The notes under the pieces are model-generated. The model had not been told where the DNA came from and searched no databases. It saw only the letters and a list, made by a program, of their open reading frames with translations. From the NCBI RefSeq assembly GCF_037102585.1, contig NW_027043829.1, positions 1,488,001 to 1,552,000 of the forward strand: a DNA stretch of 64,000 bases, written 5' to 3'. Made by a program: the position numbers and the translations under genes. The DNA is from Saccharomycopsis crataegensis. Lineage: Eukaryota; Ascomycota; Saccharomycetes; Ascoideales; Saccharomycopsidaceae. This document shows, one piece after another, positions 41,826 to 52,515 of the stretch. Position 1 is the stretch's first letter. Each line of letters opens with the position of its first letter.

Positions 41826-42965
41826 TCAGATATTTCTGGAATAATAATTATAAAAAGAGTTCCAAACCACTCTCCAACGGTTCATACTACTGTTGGTGAT
41901 GCGATCGTCCAAAATATTGAAATCCTTCTTTTGTAAGTTCTTGATAAATATATCAACGGGAATGGAATTCATAAACGGAACAAATATCACATCTGGGATA
42001 CCTCCTCTCCAACTTTTAGAGTACTTAGACACCAATTCGTTGTTAGTAGACGCCAGCACCTTTTTAATTTCTTCCTTAAGCTTGTCCAACTTATATCTTC
42101 CTGTTAATAAATGATCGTTGGCTCTGGTTGATACCGCAAAAATAACATTCTTCAATTTCTCTTCCAATTCCAAGTTTTTCACCTTCTTATCCTTGGAGAT
42201 TTCATTTATGTATCCTATTAAAGAATCTTGAGATAGATCTTGCTCAGCCATAACATCAATAGGCAAAGGAACTAATTCTTGCTTTGCATAATATTTTAGT
42301 GATAACAATGTGCTAGCGATTGAGTTGGCCTGGCCAATATGGGCAGCAATATCAGTGGTAAGATTTTGAATAGAAGGAGATTCTTCTAGTAAACTTATAG
42401 CAGATGGGGAAATATGGGAAGATAGCAATGTTGATTGCTGCAAATAGATCAATTGTGAGTATGTTCCTTCACCAAAAGAACAGATGCTATCAATATCTTG
42501 AAAAGTTGGTTTCTCTAACCAGTGCTTTCGGCTATTTAGGAAAGTATTGAAATAGTCAACGTTCAAGCTAACCCCTTGTTTTAAAGAATCACGAATTAAA
42601 AACATGGTTGGCTCAGTTATGGTCTCATTTCCATTAGGGTTCCTGAAAACTCTTGATAAAAAATCTGACCAAAATTTGAACTTCAAATCAACTGACGTAA
42701 GCCCTCCCATATTGGCATAATTGTTCTTCAAATTGATTTTCGAGACTTCCACATTAAATGCTCTTATGGCAAGGAAACTATCTCTAGCAGGTTCGGGAAC
42801 ATACGCACTCAAAATAAATGAGCTTCGATCATATTTTTCTAATGTGCTTCTGACATTTGTTCTTGCACTTTCCAATTGCTGGGAATACCGATTATCAGAA
42901 ATTCCTCTTCTTGAAATCACTCGTACCACATGGTTTCTTGTATCAGAATTTATAGCTCTAATCAT
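41826..42965 (-). CDS. NDUFAF6-like mitochondrial protein (squalene/phytoene synthase fold)
   Basis: 379 residues with an Arg/Ser-rich start (MIRAINSDTRNHVVRVISRR) that looks like a mitochondrial presequence. The LEKYDRSSFILSAYVPEPARD and FLAIRAFNVEVSKI segments, and IGQANSIASTLLSL later, match the SQS_PSY-fold complex I assembly factor NDUFAF6. The Asp-rich catalytic motifs of true phytoene synthases are not evident, as in NDUFAF6. Its presence suggests that this yeast keeps respiratory complex I, which S. cerevisiae and S. pombe lack. The yeast name is not settled, so I give no symbol. Confidence 0.7.
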   Translation of the reverse strand: MIRAINSDTRNHVVRVISRRGISDNRYSQQLESARTNVRSTLEKYDRSSFILSAYVPEPARDSFLAIRAFNVEVSKINLKNNYANMGGLTSVDLKFKFWSDFLSRVFRNPNGNETITEPTMFLIRDSLKQGVSLNVDYFNTFLNSRKHWLEKPTFQDIDSICSFGEGTYSQLIYLQQSTLLSSHISPSAISLLEESPSIQNLTTDIAAHIGQANSIASTLLSLKYYAKQELVPLPIDVMAEQDLSQDSLIGYINEISKDKKVKNLELEEKLKNVIFAVSTRANDHLLTGRYKLDKLKEEIKKVLASTNNELVSKYSKSWRGGIPDVIFVPFMNSIPVDIFIKNLQKKDFNILDDRITNSSMNRWRVVWNSFYNYYSRNI

Positions 42966-43177
42966 AATGTAGGTGTTAGTTTAGTGTATTTGAAGAGAAC
43001 CTCTCTCGCATCGTTCAACCACAAACAAATTTCGTGATTTTTTTTTTCCCTTTTTCCGAACATTTTTTTTCCGTGCCTACTCAGATTGGTGATAACCACC
43101 CGTCATACAACAACAAACATCAAAAGATAAAATTAATACTAAAATACATAAATATGAATATAAAAAGGAAAAGAACT

Positions 43178-45505
43178 TTAAACATTAGCAATCCAAATTC
43201 TTCCAACAAAATCATAAAATTCTATTGTGTCCTTATCGAATTCAATCAAAAGTCCCTTATCTTCATCATTTTGCGAAGCTCCAATAACTTCATACCCACA
43301 CCAGTAATAGCCTGAGCAAATATTTAATTTGTACCATCCCGAAAACGGCTCATTCATATTGTTGACATAAGAGTGTTCAGTGACTGGTGGAATGACCACC
43401 CCAGTAATTTTCGTAAAGTCTTCATAAAATGATTGTAAAACTTGCTTGTCTGCCATGTTTGTCTTTTTAATTCGTTCGTTATTCACATCATCGTCCCAAC
43501 TATTCTTTTTACAGTTCTGGAATCCCGAATTAATCCAAAGCAAAGTTTTGTTATCTTCATCCAAAATATGAGCGGGATGAGTGGAACAGATTTCATGAGT
43601 AAATTTTCCTGGTACAGTTCTAACTTCCCCGGCGGCACCAGCTTGATAACCGTTGATATGATAATTTTCATTTCCTGCCAAAGATTGACCAAGCCAGAAA
43701 TATTCCTTGTCACCCCACATACGGTTGTCAATGACAGTTCTCCATAAGTTAATCTCCAAACCCATTAAAATCCCTGTGAAATGTGTTGACCGTTTCACTA
43801 GCACGAGACCCGCCTCCATAAAGTGTTTTCTGTAGTCACCTATATATCTATTCTTCAAAGTGACATCTGTTGGTTGAGGAATACCAAAAAATTTCTTATC
43901 TAAAACAGAAGGCATCAATTTTTTCCAAAATTCTACATCGAAATCCCATAACATGTCATCAACATCACGATCCCTGAAGAACATTGCTCCATGCTTCAAA
44001 TACTTGTCAAGTTTAAAAAAGGATTTTGTTGGAACTAGTAGAACGGTATCTGTATCTAATAACATCATTTCATCGAATGAATTGAAAAAGTATGCCAATA
44101 ATTTGTTGGAATAGCCACTGAAAACTTCATTGTATTTTGGGTCTATTGCCCTGAGCACATTCACAAACCATATTTCCTGAACTGGGTAATCATGGTCAAT
44201 ATAATCTTTGTATTCATATTTTTCAAATTCCTTCTTGGAAACATTAACCTTTGGAATCAATTTTTTAATCGACTCTCTCGAAGCATCCACCAACAACTTT
44301 CTGTTTGCTTGAGAAAGATCTCCGCTATGAATAATTTGAATAGGATACTTATTTCCTAAGACTCTCAATGTTCTAATCAATTTTATAACTTCTCCAACAT
44401 AGTTATCACTAACAGATAAGACGAGACCCTTGCCATTCATAGAATTATAAAAACTTGGAACAAAGCAATCACCGAACTCTGTCGTATCTAAGACCTCTGG
44501 TAGCAAGTCAGAAGTAAATTTCCCCTTATGCTTTTTAGATTTGATTTCTTCGTTTTTCAAGATATTTGAAATCTGAGGCATTTTTTCGTATATAGCACCA
44601 TTCCATCTTTCATAAATGGGATAGTTGAAGGATAGAAATGGAAAAATCTTTTTTTCGGAGAAATGGCAAGTGCTTTTGGTAAATGCCCCAAGCACTTTTT
44701 GCTTGCTATTATCCGTGGTTCCCAGGTTTCCATATTCTTCACTAAAGAAGCATTTACCAAATGCCCTTAAGTTCGCAGCTTTGCTGACTTTATTCTGCTC
44801 TATCTCCAAATTCTTTTCAATTAAATCCAAACGCTCTTCTTTCAAAGCTTCGATTTCTGAATCAGTAAAGTCATATTTGAATTTCAGGAGTAGTGCCTCA
44901 AGATCACCATCATTAATTTCTTTACCCTGTTCTAGATATTCATTTCGTATTTGTTCCTTTTTGGTATCCTTTTCCTTTCCAAGCCTTTCCTTATTTTTCC
45001 TATTGAAATAATCTGTTTGGCTGAACGCATCGGCAGAGTATCCAGCATCTGCCTCATTAGTCCAATTTCGGTCTTCCACGGAATGCAAATAATAAAAAAA
45101 TAGATCACACTTTGCATCCAAGTGAGCATCAGAGCTAAGTAACACTTTGTCATTATCATTAAGAAAAGTCATTAACGCATTAGATGTAGACGTGTATTTT
45201 TTTGTGATTGAATCACGGATCAAATCCAAATCAGCCTCCTTAGGAGCAGGATAACTGTCATCAACAAGCAGAGAGATATCAAATTTTCCAAGAAGCTCTT
45301 TCAATTGATCATTATTTGTATCATTATCTTCAGAAGATTGAACATTTATGTGTGAGTGTGAACGTGATGATAATGATCCGTAGTAAACTAATTGGATCAA
45401 TGCAAGAATGAAAAATACCTTTAGTAAGGTAGTAGGTTTACTTCGTACCTTTAGTCTTTGTACATTTGGAAAGTTCTCGGAAACACTCCTTATGAAGCCA
45501 TCCAT
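43178..45505 (-). CDS. MNN1-family alpha-1,3-mannosyltransferase
   Basis: 775 residues from ATG 45505 (MDGFIRSVSENFPNV); an upstream in-frame extension is unlikely to be protein. A type II membrane anchor lies at about 26-43 (LLKVFFILALIQLVYYG). The lumenal domain has GKGLVLSVSDNYVGEVIKLI, where the nucleotide-sugar fold begins, and the DxD motif in EMMLLDTDTVLLVPT. The C-terminal SGWYKLNICSGYYWCGYE segment is also typical of the Mnn1 family. These Golgi enzymes add terminal alpha-1,3-mannose to N- and O-glycans. CTG-clade yeasts have several paralogues, so I do not choose among them. Confidence 0.8.
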   Translation of the reverse strand: MDGFIRSVSENFPNVQRLKVRSKPTTLLKVFFILALIQLVYYGSLSSRSHSHINVQSSEDNDTNNDQLKELLGKFDISLLVDDSYPAPKEADLDLIRDSITKKYTSTSNALMTFLNDNDKVLLSSDAHLDAKCDLFFYYLHSVEDRNWTNEADAGYSADAFSQTDYFNRKNKERLGKEKDTKKEQIRNEYLEQGKEINDGDLEALLLKFKYDFTDSEIEALKEERLDLIEKNLEIEQNKVSKAANLRAFGKCFFSEEYGNLGTTDNSKQKVLGAFTKSTCHFSEKKIFPFLSFNYPIYERWNGAIYEKMPQISNILKNEEIKSKKHKGKFTSDLLPEVLDTTEFGDCFVPSFYNSMNGKGLVLSVSDNYVGEVIKLIRTLRVLGNKYPIQIIHSGDLSQANRKLLVDASRESIKKLIPKVNVSKKEFEKYEYKDYIDHDYPVQEIWFVNVLRAIDPKYNEVFSGYSNKLLAYFFNSFDEMMLLDTDTVLLVPTKSFFKLDKYLKHGAMFFRDRDVDDMLWDFDVEFWKKLMPSVLDKKFFGIPQPTDVTLKNRYIGDYRKHFMEAGLVLVKRSTHFTGILMGLEINLWRTVIDNRMWGDKEYFWLGQSLAGNENYHINGYQAGAAGEVRTVPGKFTHEICSTHPAHILDEDNKTLLWINSGFQNCKKNSWDDDVNNERIKKTNMADKQVLQSFYEDFTKITGVVIPPVTEHSYVNNMNEPFSGWYKLNICSGYYWCGYEVIGASQNDEDKGLLIEFDKDTIEFYDFVGRIWIANV

Positions 45506-45736
45506 GATGTGATCTTTGGTGCCCCTGGTTGTTGTTTCTACACAACAAGAACATTCAAACACCCTCTGACAAGAAGGAGAAAGAAAAAAAAAAAAAGTTT
45601 GAACAATTTGTCACGTGTATCATAATTCTGATCCAATTTGACGGAGCTTTCCAAAAATAAAAAAAAAATAAAAAGAGAAATATTTTTTTTTTTCCTTTCC
45701 TTCAGCAGTACCTAAAAGTGGAATCACCAAGAAGAT

Positions 45737-46882
45737 ATGAGTAACATGGGAGTAAATTATACCGGAAAATTTGTGTTAGCTCCAATGGTGAGAATTGGTG
45801 AATTGCCGACTAGATTGTTAGCCCTCAAAGCCGGGGCTGATCTAGTCTGGGGCCCAGAGATCATTGATAGAAAAATCATTACTTTCCAAAGAACTGAAAA
45901 TGAAAAGTTGAGAACCATTGACTTTTTGACGGCGAAAGGGAAAACAAAAAAGGATCCAAGTGGCTCGACTGTATCTTTCAGAACACATAGACCCTCGGAA
46001 CAAGGGAAGTTGATCTTCCAAATGGGAACTGCAAACCCAGACTTAGCTGTTAAAGCTGCGAATATCATTATCGATGACATCGACGGTTTAGATATTAACG
46101 CTGGCTGTCCTAAACATTTTTCTGTTCATGCTGGTATGGGTGCGGCTTTGCTAAAGACCCCGGATTTGTTGTGTGAGATCTTGACCAGACTTGTCAATGA
46201 AGTTGGTAAACCAAAGAATAAGCCAATCAGTGTGAAAATTAGAATCTTGGAGAGTAAAGAATCAACCTTGGAACTTGTTGATAGAATTCTTAAAACAGGA
46301 GTTGCTAATTTGACTGTTCACTGCAGAACTAGGGATATGAGAAACAGAGAAAGCCCTATAAGAGATTATTTGCCTTTCATTATTGAAAAGTGTAGAAACG
46401 CAAAAGTTAGCTTTATCATTAACGGTGGGATCAAGAGCCATCAAGAATACCTTGATCTTCAAAAAGAGTACGGGTCAGATATTGGGTCTATGATAGCGGA
46501 GGCAGCAGAAACTAACCCAACAGTATTTTCTCCAATACCTTATCACTGGGCTAAAGCTGCCAAGGAATTTGCTAAATATGCAACTGAGTTTGATAATCAC
46601 TATGCGAATACAAAGTACTGTTTGAGTAGAAGTGTCCCAGGGAAGGCCAAAGTCTACCAGCACATCACCAAACTGAAATCCAAAGAAGAGATTGCCCAGA
46701 TTATGGATAAATTGGGAGAAGATGGGAGTATAGAAGGGATAACATCTGAGAAACTAAATTCCGCTAAAGCCAAACCAAATGGCGCTGAAGCGAAAACCAA
46801 TAATAACAAGAGAGATCTTGAGGATCCCCAGCCAAACAATGGTACTATTGCAAAGAAAGCCAAAGTTGACCAAGTTGCTTAA
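45737..46882 (+). CDS. SMM1: tRNA-dihydrouridine(20) synthase
   Basis: 381 residues (yeast Smm1/Dus2 is 384). FVLAPMVRIGELPTRLLAL is the conserved FMN-binding start of the Dus family, with Cys124 in DINAGCPKHFSVHAGMGAAL as the catalytic acid. KISVKIRIL-like and LTVHCRTRDMR segments follow, then the C-terminal helical tRNA-binding domain. A Lys/Asn/Ala-rich tail ends in KKAKVDQVA. Dus2 reduces uridine 20 in the D-loop of most cytosolic tRNAs. Confidence 0.9.
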   Translation: MSNMGVNYTGKFVLAPMVRIGELPTRLLALKAGADLVWGPEIIDRKIITFQRTENEKLRTIDFLTAKGKTKKDPSGSTVSFRTHRPSEQGKLIFQMGTANPDLAVKAANIIIDDIDGLDINAGCPKHFSVHAGMGAALLKTPDLLCEILTRLVNEVGKPKNKPISVKIRILESKESTLELVDRILKTGVANLTVHCRTRDMRNRESPIRDYLPFIIEKCRNAKVSFIINGGIKSHQEYLDLQKEYGSDIGSMIAEAAETNPTVFSPIPYHWAKAAKEFAKYATEFDNHYANTKYCLSRSVPGKAKVYQHITKLKSKEEIAQIMDKLGEDGSIEGITSEKLNSAKAKPNGAEAKTNNNKRDLEDPQPNNGTIAKKAKVDQVA

Positions 46883-46988
46883 AGTTACAGAAACATCCAG
46901 TATAATGTATTATATTAAATTAATGTCCACATGATAATTTCTATGAAAGCATAATATTTTGTAAATCTATTTTTTTTTCTTTTTTCGT

Positions 46989-48270
46989 CTACTGCATATA
47001 CTTCAATACCAAGCTGAATAGAGCGTCAAACAGAATAGGTGCAGTCTCATCGCCAGGATTAACAGTAAAACTAACAAAATCCTTTGTCAACAATAATACA
47101 AACAACACAGCTTCAATAAAAGAATCCAATTTCATAAATCTTCTGCTTTCAGTCTCATAGCAGAATTTCTGAAATACTTTTTCTATCAAATTCTGTTCAA
47201 TCTTGTAGCCCTTAGCTCTTAAAGCATTCATGAATTCTATAAATTCGATGGCTTCATTTCCATCGTTATCATATTCATCAAAAACATCTCTCCAAAACTT
47301 CACATACTTGAAAAGATCTCTAAATTGCTGAAAATCTAGTCTTCCTTTCTGGTCTCTATCATAAAATTCAAATAATTTCTGAACCACACTTTCGCGAAAG
47401 TGGGTCTTATCAAAGTTTTTCAATGATTTTCCCACAGCAATACAGTCTATTCTCCCGTCATGATATACATCATTTCTATCAAAAAACATTTTTAATTGTT
47501 GATCTTCACTTATTTGTATCGATTGGTGTCTGCTATGATGATTCATATTTGCTGATTGGGGATGATCGGGTTGTGGATAATGACCACCAGTCGGATGATA
47601 GCCCAGACTAGCAGGTGAATTAAATTGCGCACCAACTGGCCTTGCCGAATAAGTTCCCAAATTTTGTTGAGAAGCAATCACATGGCCTTGTTTGTTATTA
47701 TCATTGTTATTATCATTATTATTATTATTATTATTATAGTTATTGCTTTCATCACCATAATTACTATAGTTATTGCTTTCATCACCATAATTACTATAAT
47801 TACTGCTATCATTGTGGTAATTACCAACACTGAAGCTACTGTGATTACTAGCAGCAGGCCCCTGGATTGGAGATGCAGGTCTTTCTTCACCTATATAGTA
47901 TCCTTGCAGTGTAACACTAATATAACTTTGAGGCCTTTGATAAGGATTGCCAAGTCGTTGCAGATCAGTATTATTGATTTGGCTTGGGTTATGATGTTGT
48001 TGCAAATCATGATAATTCGTTGGATATGAGTTGCTCATTGCCACTTCAGGTTGCAATACAGACGATGATGAAGGAGGAGGCTTCTTTTTCATTTTACTAA
48101 AAGCCTCACTAGGAGATGGTAGAACCTGTTAAGACATATGTCTGTTAGTTGATCATTTCTTGACGCAGATTTTATGAGCAACCATGACATTAATTATTTT
48201 TATTACATACAAACATTTCATCATTCTCATCTTTACTCTTTACTGTTTTGCTTTTGATAGACAGAGGCAT
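46989..48270 (-). CDS. PEF1: Penta-EF-hand protein
   Basis: Two exons: 48270-48211 and 48125-46989. Donor GTATGT at 48210, branch AACTAAC, acceptor ACAG ending at 48126; the intron is 85 nt. The spliced protein (398 residues) starts MPLSIKSKTVKSKDENDEMF and runs through VLPSPSEAFSKMKKK. The N-terminal half is Asn/Tyr/Pro-rich with SNYSNYGDES repeats. The C-terminal 170 residues contain EF-hand motifs, clearest in FYDRDQKGRLDFQQF and EYDNDGNEAIEFIEF, with others degenerate, as in Pef1. Yeast Pef1 is a calcium-binding ALG-2 homologue required for polar bud growth. The fit in domain order and length (yeast 335) is good. Confidence 0.75.
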
Positions 48271-48517
48271 TTTTAACCGATATAGATAGAAATTGAATAG
48301 GATAGATATACCAAGTCCCAATTTTCCGTTTCATATATGGAACACGTCTGAACCATGCACGTGGGTTTTTCATGAAGGTGCTCACTTAGACCCGTCAATT
48401 CGTTTTGTCTCATTATACAATATTTTTACAGCATTAAATTTAAAGCATTCAGAAACCTTGATTATATTTTCAATCACCGAATTCATTCGTCATTACATTT
48501 ATTTTTCGTGAAAATCA

Positions 48518-49366
48518 TCATTTATCAAAATCCATCCCGAAAGACCTCAATTTGACATATTCCAAATCATCAGATTTAATAAGAAGATCAGACTTTAATA
48601 ACTGTCGAATGAGGGGATGGATGGACATCGATGATTGTGATGAGTCATTATTCACGTTATTTAAAGTTGAAGTTTTCACAAAACCACCATTTTCATTGGT
48701 CATCATCCCATTGAGTAGAGTTTGAATGATTTTGAGGCTATCTTTGTGATTTTCCTGTAAAAGTTGTTCTGTCCGCTCAAATTTTTCAGTGTCGTCTTCC
48801 GCAATTTCAAGATCAAGATTTTTCTTTGATATGATTATTAAAAACTTTTTGAGGCCTGCCATCAATATTTTTTCACGTTCCTGTTCCTTCAATGTTCGCT
48901 CTTGTAGCGCATCAAGAGTGCTGGAAAGAACATCACTTTGAGATTTCACATTGGATCGTCTAGTTTCTTGACATTTTTTCTCTAATTTCTCATCAAAAAG
49001 ATTGATCAACAATAATAGCTGACTTCGAAGCATTTTTTGGAAATGCGTCTGTTGATCAAGATTTGAATCCTGTTTAGAGACCTGTCTAATTGTTTTGGTT
49101 AAGCCTTCCACTTGATTTGAAGTTTCATTGATGCTTAAACTTTTACCTAGTAGATCTCGATTTTTTGGAGTATATGGGATTGAAGAAATCATTTTCTGTA
49201 GCGCAATGGCCTTTAGCATTGATTTCTCTGCCTCTGATCTAGTCTGGTTTAGGCGATTCGTTTCGGTTTTGAGATTTTTTATATTTTCATCCGCTATTTT
49301 AATAAGCTTATTCATTGAGGATATTTCCTCTTCGATAATTTTAATAAAATCCTCATCTGCTTCCAT
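48518..49366 (-). CDS. Coiled-coil protein, possibly CENP-K/Mcm22-like
   Basis: 282 residues from the first in-frame ATG at 49366 (MEADEDFIKIIEEEISSMNK). Heptad-rich coiled coils fill about 1-55 and 135-215. The C-terminus, HPLIRQLLKSDLLIKSDDLE followed by YVKLRSFGMDF, resembles the end of CENP-K family inner-kinetochore proteins, where a short helix precedes a residue pattern of the type GI...HPEDP..IRL..F. Length and coiled-coil layout also suit CENP-K (Mcm22). This is a weak match by eye and other coiled-coil families cannot be excluded. Confidence 0.35.
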   Translation of the reverse strand: MEADEDFIKIIEEEISSMNKLIKIADENIKNLKTETNRLNQTRSEAEKSMLKAIALQKMISSIPYTPKNRDLLGKSLSINETSNQVEGLTKTIRQVSKQDSNLDQQTHFQKMLRSQLLLLINLFDEKLEKKCQETRRSNVKSQSDVLSSTLDALQERTLKEQEREKILMAGLKKFLIIISKKNLDLEIAEDDTEKFERTEQLLQENHKDSLKIIQTLLNGMMTNENGGFVKTSTLNNVNNDSSQSSMSIHPLIRQLLKSDLLIKSDDLEYVKLRSFGMDFDK

Positions 49367-49638
49367 TGTTGATTCTCCAAAATCCAAAGTTGAAAACAAA
49401 AAAAAAAAAAAAAAACAGAATCATTTGTTGTTTTTGTTTATAATTTTTTTGTTTTCTTAAGATGCGTCGCGCTGTGCCAGCTCCGTGGGTCTAACCCAGA
49501 GGCACAAAACTAAAAAGGTTATTTAACAAATTTGTAATACATCAATAGTTGTTTATACCTCGAGTACAACAGGATCATAATCACTATTCGTAAAATTCAT
49601 TAAAACTGCATATCTATGTGAAAGAACAAAAATTATTT

Positions 49639-50295
49639 TCACTGAAGTTCATCCATCTTACCTAACAAAACCAGAAAATCAAAAAAATTAACAAATGGTC
49701 TAGCATTGTCCGACCCATTAGCTATCATATCAATCATTAAGCTATCATTAATCTTATCATCCAATTTTAGGCTTTTGATTACCGTCTTTAAATCAGGATA
49801 TGTTATCTCTCGGTCACATACTGACTTTACGCCTCTGTTTCTCATAAATGGATCAAACAAAGTACCATCTTGTCTCCCGGATTGTTTCTGCTGATTATTA
49901 CTCTTTTCTTTGGCTCTATCCAAGTATGTGATGAAAACTTTCCAAAATTTTTCTATGTAATCGAAATTATTTCGGAGAACCAAAAGTTTGCAACAGAAAA
50001 ACACCAACCTATCAAAATCAATGATTCCATCATCTTCTAGTCCGGGAACCACCAAATCCATGAACTTCAGGTCGTTTTCCGGCAAAGTTTCACAATATTT
50101 ATCAACAAAAATTGTGGGAACTTCGAGAGATATTAGAAAATCATAAACATCTTCGGTATTCATATCTTTCTCATCGAAGCCCAGCTCAAAGTATTTGGTT
50201 AAAATTTCATCTTCATAATCGCTGCGAATCAAATTCTTTACATCGATGTCATATTCAGATAAGAAAAGGTTCTTGGACTGTTTCCGCTTGTTCAT
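49639..50295 (-). CDS. RAD33: Centrin-like nucleotide-excision-repair factor, RAD33-like
   Basis: 218 residues from the ATG at 50295; the open frame continues about 40 codons upstream without an ATG, so an unseen 5' exon remains possible. YEDEILTKYFELGFDEKDM, the FDRLVFFCCKLLVLRNN segment and the closing VNFFDFLVLLGKMDELQ follow S. cerevisiae Rad33 (177 residues: VEDEILEKYAE, LVRCTCQLLILMNN, YLDFGCVLGKLG) almost motif by motif. Rad33 binds Rad4 near Rad23 and supports nucleotide excision repair. The fold is EF-hand-like but without calcium ligands. Confidence 0.65.
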   Translation of the reverse strand: MNKRKQSKNLFLSEYDIDVKNLIRSDYEDEILTKYFELGFDEKDMNTEDVYDFLISLEVPTIFVDKYCETLPENDLKFMDLVVPGLEDDGIIDFDRLVFFCCKLLVLRNNFDYIEKFWKVFITYLDRAKEKSNNQQKQSGRQDGTLFDPFMRNRGVKSVCDREITYPDLKTVIKSLKLDDKINDSLMIDMIANGSDNARPFVNFFDFLVLLGKMDELQ

Positions 50296-51140
50296 GATTT
50301 GTTCTTCGTGTGAAAAATTTGATATTATGGTATGAAGTGCAAGGTCATCGATGATCTGAACGTTATTGCATGTATTATTATTATATTGTGCCTTTTTTTT
50401 TTTGTAGGACAACCTGACCTGCGATTAGCAATTGCACCCATCAAATTCACATTCTTATGTGCTTTCTCTGGTAGGCCCTCTCTGCTGTCTTTGGTGTGAA
50501 ATTGAATAAATGAGGAGTGCAAACTCATGGTTGGAGTAGCAACCAATACACGGAATAGGATTACAGATATCTTGGCTTAAATATGTGGGAACATGGATTG
50601 ATTCTTCACAGTTTTTATTCATTTTATTATATTGTTGCACTCCATTTTGCTTAGTTTGTCTGAGTATGAGCATTATTTAAATTATTTTACTAAGTAAAGG
50701 CTTTCTGTGTGTGTCGTCACCGAGTTCTAAAAAAGATTCTTTATTGGCATACAAAATTATACCTCATCGCCCACTCCATTGCAAGCCAAAATATATAACC
50801 AGTCTATAATATAAACGTACTTCATAATTTTAATACATTTTTCCCATGTAAATTTAAGAGCATGTCTGAATTTGCTGACTTAAAAAAATCATATCCCTTT
50901 GTTAATCCTCATCACCTTAAAATCATTTATCTATCCAAGATGAAAAAACAAAATAACTTCTTGAACAATTTGGGAAAGAAAAAATAAAAAAATCTCATAA
51001 TAATCTGGATCTTGAAACTTAAATTCGTCCTTGAAAAATAAGATAATGTAAAAAAGGATTTAATCGAGGAGATAGGTATTCTCAATATCATCAATATTCT
51101 ATGAAGTTATTTCTGCAAGCCATCGGCAGAAAACTATCTT
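50296..51140. promoter_or_regulatory. RAD33 promoter side and CTK3 3' flank
   Basis: An 850-base AT-rich spacer. It holds a poly-T tract near 50391-50404 and the 3' end region of CTK3. Open frames on the minus strand around 50325-50673 do not resemble proteins. I see no RNA gene. Confidence 0.4.
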
Positions 51141-52252
51141 TTAGAAATTGTAACTTCTTATGGCAATTTCATTTAATTCTGATAATTCCTCAATATCTTC
51201 ATCAGTAATAGGGGCATACTGATCCCATAACCTTTCAAATTCAGCTCTGTCAACTTTACCAGATGATGCTCGCTCCACCAACCACAAACTTTCTTTAGCT
51301 TTTTTGTGCTATAAGAGTGAAATGTTAGTATAAACAAAGCCCCTGTAAGTATAGCAAATAGCATTTATATATATATTTGAAATAATAATAATAATAATAA
51401 AAAACATACTCTTTCTCTATCTGATTCCATTCTTGCCAATATCTGCTCCCTAGAGAGCTCCAATGACATTTGCGTGGAATCCTTTTCTCTATTATTCTCC
51501 TCATTATTGTTCACTTTATCCTTTTTCTCCGATGCATGCAAAACCATTTCACTTTTATCAATGAAGTAGCTTGTAAGAGAACTTAGCTGACTGAATCTCT
51601 TTCGATCTATTAATATTTCCCATGCACGTTCAATACCTTCACCAATAACTTCTGAATCAGTTGGTTTGAAAAATTCAGTATCCAAATGATCTGATTTTGA
51701 CAAATTCTCACTCACATTTTTTTCAATCTTTCCCTTTAAATTCTCCGACAATAAATCGCTATTGAATTGTCTTTGCAATTCCTCGATTTTTTGTTCATCA
51801 AAACCAAGCTGAAGGCTGATCGACTTTAGTATCTCCGCGCTAACCTTCAAGTTGTAAAGACCATATTTATTTGCAGGAACTATCTTGGAGGCAAACGTTG
51901 GAAGATCCTTCTCGATTTTATTAATATACGGTAGATCTTTATTCAATGATGGGTTTTTGGCAAACGACTTCTTCGACTGCGTTACTAGCGAATCGATGAA
52001 ATTCATTATATTTAATCTCACATTCAAGTCGACCTGATAAAAATAAAAGTCTTTGTTAGTATTTATTTCTCGATATTTATTGTTAAACACATCACTTACC
52101 GTATTCAATACCTCTATAATACATGAATGGAAATCATCTTGATATTCATGGTTTCTTAACGCAAAAGAAACACACTTCATTAGCAGTTGAGTCACCGGTT
52201 GAACAGTAGACAACATTCTAGAAAACTGGAGACGGGCCTCGAATGGATCCAT
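51141..52252 (-). CDS. CTK3: CTDK-I kinase complex gamma subunit
   Basis: Three exons: 52252-52100, 52033-51410 and 51308-51141. Intron 1 (66 nt, GTAAGT...TACTAAC...ATCAG) is a multiple of three without a stop, so it reads through as a fake 22-residue insert. Intron 2 (101 nt, GTATGT...TACTAAC...TTATAG) interrupts the C-terminus. The spliced product has 314 residues (yeast Ctk3 is 296). MDPFEARLQF and ILARMESDRERHKKAKESLW, with a final LSELNEIAIRSYNF, match MDSLEARLQF, LLHRMEADRELHKRSKETSW and the end of S. cerevisiae Ctk3. Ctk3 with Ctk1 and Ctk2 phosphorylates Ser2 of the RNA polymerase II CTD. Confidence 0.85.
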
Positions 52253-52515
52253 ATTTGATCTAAAAGATTTAATTTATTGTTTGAATGTGTACTTTGCACA
52301 AGTAAAGTATCATAACAACAAAAAAAAAGTGCTCCTCTATCTCAAAAAATTTCATTTTTTTCATCCCCGTGCAATTAATTTCCTTACAGCCTCTGCGCCT
52401 TACGTCAAAATATTTATAATAAACAACGCCCAATGCAATGCGTTTCTATTTCAAGGAGTAAATATAAATACACATATATATAAATTAATGGCAGCACAAA
52501 CAAAATATGGTGTCA

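Noticed and set aside
46989-48092. PEF1 starting at the ATG at 48092
   Set aside because: The frame continues upstream to a well-formed acceptor and a 60-nt first exon with its own ATG and a GTATGT donor, which fits better.
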